Source: JAGYLJ01 sp034661035 (GTDB lineage Bacteria; Patescibacteriota; Minisyncoccia; Phycocordibacterales; UBA12079). From it: a DNA stretch of 64,000 nucleotides. The translations under genes and the position numbers were made by a program. The stretch lies in contig JAYEKM010000008.1 in assembly GCA_034661035.1 (NCBI GenBank), forward strand, positions 31,111 through 95,110, written 5' to 3'. Each line of letters starts with the position of its first letter. Position 1 is the stretch's first letter. The notes beneath the pieces were generated by a model. That model saw nothing but the letters and a program-made list of their open reading frames with translations, was not told the DNA's origin and did no database searches. This document shows positions 58,676 through 64,000 of this stretch, piece after piece.

Positions 58676-60685
58676 TCAATCTAAGATTTTTAGAAATTTA
58701 TCTTCATTTAGAATCTTTACACCTAATTCCCTAGCTTTCTTTAGCTTAGAACCACTTTTTTCTCCGGCTACTACAAAATCTGTTTTTATAGAAACTGAAC
58801 TAGAAATAGAACCTCCTAACTTACGAATCTTTTCTTTAGCCCCATCTCGACTCATCGTTTCCAAGCTACCAGTCAAAACAAAAACTTTATTTCTTAACTT
58901 CTGTGAAGTTTTTCCGGGATTCTTAATTTCAACTTGCTTTAATAGTCTTTCTAACATATTGATGTTCTCTTTATTCCCAAACCAAACTACAATAGATTGG
59001 GCTACAATACTACCAACACCATCTATTTTATCTAAATCTTCAAAAGAGGCTTTTCTAAAATTCTGGAAAGAATTAAAAGTGTTTGTTAAGTCTATAGCAG
59101 TTTCCTCCCCTACCTGATCAATTGACAAAGACATAATGAATCTAGCTAAATCAACTTTTCTGGCTTTTTCTATAGCTTCTAATAAATTATCAACTGATTT
59201 CTCAGCAAACCTTGGTAAAACTAACAAATCCCCCTTTTCTAAAGAAAAAATATCATCAAAAGTATTTACCAAATTTTCTTCTAATAAAATATCTATCACC
59301 TTAGGTCCAAGACCATCAATATCAAAAACTTTCTTTGATACAAAATGGTGAAACTTCCTTTTTAATTGAGCAAAAGAATTTTTATTTACACAACGGTAAG
59401 CAACTTGACCAGGAATTTTTTCAATCCTTCCGTCACCACCACAAGCAGGTACTTTTTTAGGAAAAGAAAACTTCTTTTCATTACCAATTCTCATATCTTT
59501 AATTACAGAAACAACTTTCGGAATAACATCCCCAGCTTTTTCCAGAATAATTGTATCGCCGATACGGACGTCTAATCTCTTAATTTCATCCTCATTGTGT
59601 AAAGTAACGCGAGAAACAACAGAACCAAGCACAGAAACAGGTTTTAGATGTGCCACAGGAGTGACAACACCTGTGCGACCTATTTGCAAAACAATATCTT
59701 CAATAGTCGTGGTTACCTGTTCAGTAGGAAATTTCAAAGCAATTGCAAAACGCGGCGCCTTGCCAGTATAACCAAGTTTATTTTGTAACCGTCTATCATT
59801 CACCTTAACTACAATCCCATCAACCCAATAATTTTCTTTCTCTGATTTTTTCTGCCATCTTTTCCAAAAAGAAATTACCTCATTCATCCCTCGGCACTTC
59901 TCATAATGATCACAAGTTTTTAGGCCCCATTTTTTTAATTGTTTTAACTCTTCAATCTGTGTCTTAGAAATTATTTCCTCCGGATAGGAAATATCGTAAA
60001 GAAAACAGTCTAATTTTCTACTAGATACTATCTTTGAATCTAATTGTCGCATTGTCCCAGCTGTTAAATTTCTAGGATTAGCGTATAAATCTAACTTATC
60101 TTTTTTTCTTTGATCATTTATTTTTTTAAAAATATCCTTGGCCATCCAGATTTCCCCTTCAACAATCACATCTACTTTTTCTCTTAAAAATAAAGGGATT
60201 GATTCAATAGTTTTTACATTTACTAAAACATTTTCTCCTACCTTACCATTACCTCGAGTAGTAGCCATTACGAGCTCACCTTTTATATATTCAAGAACAA
60301 TATGCATCCCATCAATTTTTAATTCACAGGTATAAACCAAATCTTCAGATTCATTTATCTTGGCAAATCGTTTTACCTTCGCATCAAAATCCTCAATATC
60401 TTGCTCTGTAAAAGCGTCATTAAAAGACCACTGGGCTACTTTATGCTCAATTTTTTCGAATTTCTTTAGAGGTTCTCCCGCCACCCTTTGGCTAGGAGAA
60501 TCAGCTGTTATTAATTGAGGATACTGAGTCTCTATTTTTACTAATTCATTCTTCAATGAATCAAGAGCCTCTTCAGAAATCTCTTGTTTATCTAAGACAT
60601 GATAAAGATAACGATGTTTTTCAATAACCTTTTTCAGCTTTTCTAAGTGTTTTTTAACTGATTCTGGAGCTTGTTTATTAGTCAT
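58676..60685 (-). CDS. ligA: NAD-dependent DNA ligase LigA
   Basis: About 669 aa from ATG 60685 (MTNKQAPESVKKHL); the extra 14 residues of the longer ORF overlap a terminator. Adenylation domain with CELKIDGMHIVLEY (KxDG lysine, about 116-120), TRGNGKVGENV; OB fold; zinc region; HhH repeats (IDGLGPKVIDILLEENL, KIDGVGSIVAQSIV); C-terminal BRCT (KVFVLTGSLETMSRDGAKEKI). The zinc finger is unusual: VPACGGD...YRCVNKNSFAQ keeps only two of the four Cys of the usual CPxC...CxNxxC set. First gene of ligA-gatC-gatA. Confidence 0.95.
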   Translation of the reverse strand: MTNKQAPESVKKHLEKLKKVIEKHRYLYHVLDKQEISEEALDSLKNELVKIETQYPQLITADSPSQRVAGEPLKKFEKIEHKVAQWSFNDAFTEQDIEDFDAKVKRFAKINESEDLVYTCELKIDGMHIVLEYIKGELVMATTRGNGKVGENVLVNVKTIESIPLFLREKVDVIVEGEIWMAKDIFKKINDQRKKDKLDLYANPRNLTAGTMRQLDSKIVSSRKLDCFLYDISYPEEIISKTQIEELKQLKKWGLKTCDHYEKCRGMNEVISFWKRWQKKSEKENYWVDGIVVKVNDRRLQNKLGYTGKAPRFAIALKFPTEQVTTTIEDIVLQIGRTGVVTPVAHLKPVSVLGSVVSRVTLHNEDEIKRLDVRIGDTIILEKAGDVIPKVVSVIKDMRIGNEKKFSFPKKVPACGGDGRIEKIPGQVAYRCVNKNSFAQLKRKFHHFVSKKVFDIDGLGPKVIDILLEENLVNTFDDIFSLEKGDLLVLPRFAEKSVDNLLEAIEKARKVDLARFIMSLSIDQVGEETAIDLTNTFNSFQNFRKASFEDLDKIDGVGSIVAQSIVVWFGNKENINMLERLLKQVEIKNPGKTSQKLRNKVFVLTGSLETMSRDGAKEKIRKLGGSISSSVSIKTDFVVAGEKSGSKLKKARELGVKILNEDKFLKILD

Positions 60686-60702
60686 AAACGAATTATAGCA
60701 TA

Positions 60703-60741
60703 AAAATAAGGCGAATTTGCTTAGCAAATTCGCCTTATTTT
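60703..60741. terminator. Bidirectional terminator between pilin cluster and ligA
   Basis: AAAATAAGGCGAATTTGC-tta-GCAAATTCGCCTTATTTT, an 18-bp perfect stem with A- and T-ends. Ends the pilin operon just upstream of ligA. Confidence 0.88.
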
Positions 60742-60750
60742 GACATTAAA

Positions 60751-61284
60751 TTATTCGTAAATTACTCTCCAAGCTCTCTCTACCCTACGTGGATCATTTA
60801 AATCACAATTATTTCTCCCTCGAGAAATTATTTCCGTAACCATATCAACTCTTTTTGTAACAGTTACATCTGTACAAGGATATGTATTATCACTCCCAAA
60901 AGAAAATTCAAAATGGCTTACCCCATTACCTAGCTGATCAACTGTAGCAACCGTATCATTACAAGTAATTGTCGCGGCTGGAGAACTAGTTGAAAAAGCT
61001 TCTTGCTGTATATCCCAATATAAGGCACATTCCATACCTCCATCAGCCGCATAAAAAGCAAAAGTAGATTCTCTGCCTCCAAATGATAAACTCAACTCTT
61101 TTATAGAAATAGCAAAAACTGACATACCAATCAATAAAAACACATTGGCTAATAATAAAGCGATCAAGGAAACAAACCCTTTCTTAGAGTGTGGGATGTG
61201 GGATGTGGGATGTGGTTGGAAAAAACTTTGTTTTTCCCCAAAATCCATACTATTTATTCTTTTCTTATTTAACTGAAAATTCAT
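60751..61284 (-). CDS. PilX-like type IV pilus assembly protein
   Basis: 177 aa. KKGFVSLIALLLANVFLLIGMSVFAISIKELSL is an N-terminal hydrophobic helix like PilX/PulK-type minor pilins, followed by FAFYAADGGMECALYWDIQ, the typical AxxGxE-like block. The region before it (QPHPTSHIPHSKKG) is encoded by tandem TCCCACA repeats (61190-61215) and is probably acquired; the true start may be the internal ATG after it or the upstream one. Last gene of the pilin operon. Confidence 0.72.
   Translation of the reverse strand: MNFQLNKKRINSMDFGEKQSFFQPHPTSHIPHSKKGFVSLIALLLANVFLLIGMSVFAISIKELSLSFGGRESTFAFYAADGGMECALYWDIQQEAFSTSSPAATITCNDTVATVDQLGNGVSHFEFSFGSDNTYPCTDVTVTKRVDMVTEIISRGRNNCDLNDPRRVERAWRVIYE
61190..61215. 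repeat. Tandem heptamer repeat in the PilX-like gene
   Basis: GTGGGAT repeated about three and a half times (minus-strand ATCCCAC), translated as HPTSHIPHS just before the membrane helix. Confidence 0.7.
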
Positions 61285-61347
61285 CTTTTTAAATAAAATC
61301 TATTTTATAAATTTAAAACCTTCTACTCTCTTTTTCTACCTTCCAAA

Positions 61348-61926
61348 TTATTGCCAATTTAATAAATGCTCTTTAACTACAAAAGTTCTGGAATTAGGTC
61401 CTTCCTGCCAAGTCATAGTTATTGTTACTATGACTTCTATGTTTTCAAAACCAGGAATTTCATTAATTTCAACAGTTCTGGTAAAAACTGAAGGATCTCC
61501 GCTACTATACCCATAAATTTTTGAGGTTGAATTAAACAACAAAGGATCACATCCCCCGTTACAAGTAGTTACATCTCTATGGACAGGAGCATTAACTATA
61601 CACTCCTGTCCAATACAATTACAATTTAAACAAGGTTGAGTTGTCCCATCAGGCTTAACCTCTCTACCATTTAAATCAGTTAACCAATTGTTTCCAGTTA
61701 AAATATTTTCATCTCTAATATTTCTTACATATTCAATGGCTTCTTGAGCCAGGTACATAGCTGTAATTTGACCTTTAGTTGACTTAGAAATAGCTAAGCC
61801 TTCCATTACTAAGGTAAAAGGACCCATAATAGAAATTACTAAAACTGTAATTGCCACAAAAGTTTCAATCAACGTAAAACCACCTGTTGTTGATTTTTCT
61901 CTATTATTTTTTTTAAAAAATTTCAT
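61348..61926 (-). CDS. Prepilin-like protein (type IV pilin N-methylation motif, PilV-like)
   Basis: 192 aa. GGFTLIETFVAITVLVISIMGPFTLVMEGLAISKS is the class III/IV prepilin cleavage site (G|FTLIE) and hydrophobic helix. AMYLAQEAIEYVRNIRDENIL is typical of PilV/minor pilins. Four Cys occur in the globular part (CLNCNCIGQEC, CNGGC). Part of a four-gene pilin operon downstream of pilD. Confidence 0.85.
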   Translation of the reverse strand: MKFFKKNNREKSTTGGFTLIETFVAITVLVISIMGPFTLVMEGLAISKSTKGQITAMYLAQEAIEYVRNIRDENILTGNNWLTDLNGREVKPDGTTQPCLNCNCIGQECIVNAPVHRDVTTCNGGCDPLLFNSTSKIYGYSSGDPSVFTRTVEINEIPGFENIEVIVTITMTWQEGPNSRTFVVKEHLLNWQ

Positions 61927-61942
61927 ATATTCTTATCAAAAC

Positions 61943-62635
61943 CTAAAAATCAATTAGTCTTTGGGAAGCTGTTGTCTGTAAATTAAAATACGATTTACCC
62001 CTATCTCCAATTGAACCTAAATCAACATAGCCACTAACTGTAATTAAAACCCTCGGCTGAACATTGTCACTAGTACTAGACCCTGAGACATAAAATTTTA
62101 ATTCCTGCAAAACCACAGCACTTGCCGTCAAATTTAAGAAATTAGCACCACTATCATCAGACCTTTGAATTCTATTGCCCAATAGTCTATAGACAACTTG
62201 ATCTCCTACATCAGTTGGATTACCGTCAAATGGTTCAAGAGCCAAATAAGTCTCGCCAGCTGAACAGTTTCTCGTATCGGTAATGGCACCAGTAGTTCCA
62301 CAGTGATATGTGTAACCAACCCTTATCTCTCTAGACATCATTTCCATAGCCAAACTTAAATTATTAACAGCTGTCTGGATAGCTTGATTTTGTTTATTAG
62401 CATTTAATACCGCCAATAAAGCTCCCATAGCAATGACCATCACCATGCTAAAAATAGCCACCGCAGTAATCATCTCTACTAACGTAAACCCCGTTAGAAA
62501 CTTATTTCTACCATCTTTATCTTTCTTAAAATTTCTCAGATTAAACAAACTAAAAAAATTGTTAAAATTTCCTGTTTCTAACGGGGTAAACCCTTTATTT
62601 AAATTACATTTATTTTTTTTAATTAATTTAAACAT
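61943..62635 (-). CDS. PilW-like minor pilin with an element inserted in the leader
   Basis: 230 aa. The prepilin site appears twice: KGFTPLETGNFNNFFS near the start and, 30 residues later, NKFLTGFTLVEMITAVAIFSMVMVIAMGALL, the true cleavage site and helix. The intervening residues are encoded by a 98-bp inverted-repeat element (62489-62586). MMSREIRVGYTY and globular domain follow. The frame is kept, so the leader peptide is about 30 residues longer than usual. Confidence 0.8.
   Translation of the reverse strand: MFKLIKKNKCNLNKGFTPLETGNFNNFFSLFNLRNFKKDKDGRNKFLTGFTLVEMITAVAIFSMVMVIAMGALLAVLNANKQNQAIQTAVNNLSLAMEMMSREIRVGYTYHCGTTGAITDTRNCSAGETYLALEPFDGNPTDVGDQVVYRLLGNRIQRSDDSGANFLNLTASAVVLQELKFYVSGSSTSDNVQPRVLITVSGYVDLGSIGDRGKSYFNLQTTASQRLIDF
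62489..62586. mobile_element. 98-bp inverted-repeat element in a pilin leader (copy A6)
   Basis: Perfect 12-bp ends CCCCGTTAGAAA (62489-62500) and TTTCTAACGGGG (62575-62586), flanked on both sides by TTTA in coding orientation (possible 4-bp target duplication). Read through in frame as PLETG ... RNKFLTG. Confidence 0.85.
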
Positions 62636-63189
62636 TATTCAATAGAAATTTGACCAATTTTATTTACAACGATTCTAGTTTCTTGTAATTGAGGTGATTT
62701 TATGTAGATTTCAGCGATATCTCTGTTTACAATTACACTCGTATTTATATAAGCAGTCGGATTAGGTCTAACAAAACTGATATCTAATATATTCGTGTCA
62801 ATACAAGGACTCCCTACACACAATCTTTCAATAATATTACTGTTTTTTAGTTTTAAAGTATCTACAATCGTATCAGAGCCACTATCATAAAGATGGTTTT
62901 TGTTATTGTCTGCATAAAGAATCATGTTATCATTGATTGACATATCAAAAAAAACACCAAATCCAGCCTCAAAATCACCCAGACTAGACTCTTTCGACTG
63001 TAGACCGTAAGACTGAGCTTGTCGAATAGTTAGAGAGATTTCATAAGTTAAATTCTCAAGAAGTACATTATTGTTAAACCCTGATTGATTAAAAAAAACT
63101 AAACCAGAGACAATAACTAATATCGCGATTGACACTAACAGTTCAATCAAAGAAAAGCCTCTGTTATTTTTTAATTTTAAATTATTCAT
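62635..63189 (-). CDS. Type IV prepilin-like protein (FimT/GspH type)
   Basis: About 184 aa from ATG 63189 (MNNLKLKNNRGFSLIELLVSI). The prepilin motif RGFSLIELLVSIAILVIVSGLVFF is complete; LTYEISLTIRQAQSYGLQSKES resembles GspH/FimT minor pilins. The longer ORF start overlaps pilD. Its stop touches the next gene's start. Confidence 0.85.
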   Translation of the reverse strand: MNNLKLKNNRGFSLIELLVSIAILVIVSGLVFFNQSGFNNNVLLENLTYEISLTIRQAQSYGLQSKESSLGDFEAGFGVFFDMSINDNMILYADNNKNHLYDSGSDTIVDTLKLKNSNIIERLCVGSPCIDTNILDISFVRPNPTAYINTSVIVNRDIAEIYIKSPQLQETRIVVNKIGQISIE

Positions 63190-64000
63190 AACAGAAATGA
63201 ACCTAATCCCCAAACATCCCAGCCAAAAAAGAACACTAACAACGTTCCAATTATTAAGAAAGGAGCAAAAGGTAGTTCACTCTTAATTGTAAAATTTTTA
63301 CCTTTAAAAAACAATTGTCTACCTTTCATAACTTTTGATAAAGCAATTAGAAACAACCCTACCACTGCACCAATCCAAACTCCTAATATAAGAGCTGATG
63401 AACCTTCAACTAATCCTAAGAAAAAACCTATACCTAAAGCTAATTTAGCATCACCCAATCCCATCCATCTTCCACCAGAGATAAACCACAGAAAAGCAAA
63501 AGGGAAAGCTAAAATGGGTCCAGCCCATAAATTATTCGTCAAATAAAAACCAAATCCTTGAAAATCAAGAATTAAAAAGTTCAATAAAGCCAAACCTGAA
63601 AACAAAAAAACCAAGCAATCGGGAATTATTTTATGATACAAATCATAAACAAAGATGATAATTAACAATGAGAAAATTAGCCACAACAAAATTAAATTAA
63701 GTAATTGGAAATTAAAAATTGGAAATTGTTTAAAAATTAGAAATTGGAAATTAAAAATTGAGAGAAATAGTGTCCCTGTCACTATTTCGACCAGAGGGTA
63801 TTGCCATGAAATCTTTTTATGACACCTCTGACATTTTCCTCTCAAAAAAATAAAACTCAAAACAGGAACCAATTCAAACCATCTAAGTGTCTCCTTACAA
63901 CTAGGACAAATTGAACGACCATTTAGAGATATTTTTCCATACCTTAAAATTACAACATTTAAAAAACTCCCAATAATAGTCCCAAAAATAAATATTCCAA
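63186..64000 (-). CDS. pilD: Prepilin peptidase PilD (N-terminus outside the window)
   Basis: The open frame continues past the ATG at 63872 to the window edge, with FGTIIGSFLNVVILRYG and SICPSCKETLRWFELVPVLSFIFLRGKCQRCHKKISWQYPLVE, i.e. the CPxC...CxxC zinc motif and N-terminal helix of PilD. Later GLGDAKLALGIGFFLG holds the catalytic GxxD; the other Asp is in FVYDLYHKIIPD. It cleaves and methylates prepilins encoded just downstream. A repeat-encoded FNFQFLIFKQFPIFNFQ tract (about 63700-63765) extends a hydrophobic loop. Confidence 0.93.
   Translation of the reverse strand, partial: GIFIFGTIIGSFLNVVILRYGKISLNGRSICPSCKETLRWFELVPVLSFIFLRGKCQRCHKKISWQYPLVEIVTGTLFLSIFNFQFLIFKQFPIFNFQLLNLILLWLIFSLLIIIFVYDLYHKIIPDCLVFLFSGLALLNFLILDFQGFGFYLTNNLWAGPILAFPFAFLWFISGGRWMGLGDAKLALGIGFFLGLVEGSSALILGVWIGAVVGLFLIALSKVMKGRQLFFKGKNFTIKSELPFAPFLIIGTLLVFFFGWDVWGLGSFLL
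63698..63765. repeat. AT-rich repeat inside pilD
   Basis: AATTGGAAATTAAAAATTGG-type units repeat about four times, translated as FNFQFL, FPIFNFQ. An in-frame micro-insertion in the segment between the zinc motif and the catalytic TM region. Confidence 0.65.

Overview
The window is AT-rich bacterial DNA with many short, tightly packed or overlapping genes. Its gene set (YchF, a lone KH-domain RNA-binding protein, Rel, LigA, GatCA, RsmI, a PilD/pilin cluster, NYN and four-helix-bundle proteins, and very many glycosyltransferases) fits a member of the Candidate Phyla Radiation (Patescibacteria, Parcubacteria-like). TGA clearly serves as a stop codon in several genes, so this is the standard bacterial code and not the TGA=Gly code of Gracilibacteria/Absconditabacteria. 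The lineage assignment is inference from gene content and from in-frame micro-repeats that I associate with CPR genomes.

Layout. 0-8 kb: housekeeping genes (ychF, KH protein, lipid-linked sugar transferase, PAP2 phosphatase, rel, SLOG protein) separated by small inverted-repeat elements. 8-15.5 kb: an O-antigen-type ABC exporter (Wzm and Wzt) whose two genes lie on either side of an opposite-strand RND efflux pump and its membrane-fusion protein. 15.5-27.5 kb: a plus-strand surface-glycan operon with nonulosonate (sialic-acid-like) synthesis genes, a DapA/NanA-family aldolase, FdtA/FdtB-type amino-sugar enzymes, a GT11 fucosyltransferase-like protein and several glycosyltransferases. 27.5-39.4 kb: a minus-strand run of glycosyltransferases and methyltransferases, interrupted by an intact GIY-YIG nuclease and two NYN-domain nucleases. 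39.4-44.8 kb: a lamin-tail/PKD surface protein, a TraD/VirD4-like ATPase, a DUF4015-type putative glycoside hydrolase and rsmI.

44.9-54.6 kb: the most striking region. A 9.6-kb integrative element sits in the anticodon loop of a tRNA-Thr(GGT) gene. The 3' half of that tRNA lies at 44923-44964 and the 5' half at 54563-54600. Joined across the shared 7-bp TTACCAT, the halves form a perfectly paired tRNA. Inside the element near its right end is a different, complete tRNA-Thr(GGT) (54370-54442), so the element appears to pay back the tRNA it breaks. It also carries two tyrosine recombinases, a HigB/HigA-type toxin-antitoxin pair, a MraZ-like protein, a terminase-small-subunit-like protein, two large membrane/coiled-coil proteins and a possible Abi/HEPN protein.

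54.7-56.3 kb: a tRNA cluster (Asp, Met, fMet) invaded by a LAGLIDADG endonuclease gene and carrying tandem duplications of a tRNA-fMet 5' end. 56.3-60.7 kb: a HEPN-like membrane protein, gatA, gatC and ligA. 60.7-64 kb: three prepilin-like genes, a PilX-like gene and a pilD that runs off the window.

The second theme is several families of tiny inverted-repeat elements. One carries, or is derived from, GIY-YIG genes (ends CCCGTTAGA or ACCCTGTTAAAT). One surrounds the four-helix-bundle (S23/IVS) gene and has gene-less copies. Others are palindromes or tandem repeats read in frame inside YchF, a GT4 enzyme, a pilin, a PilX-like protein and PilD. Their ends repeatedly supply start-proximal AGGG motifs or stop codons to the neighbouring genes.
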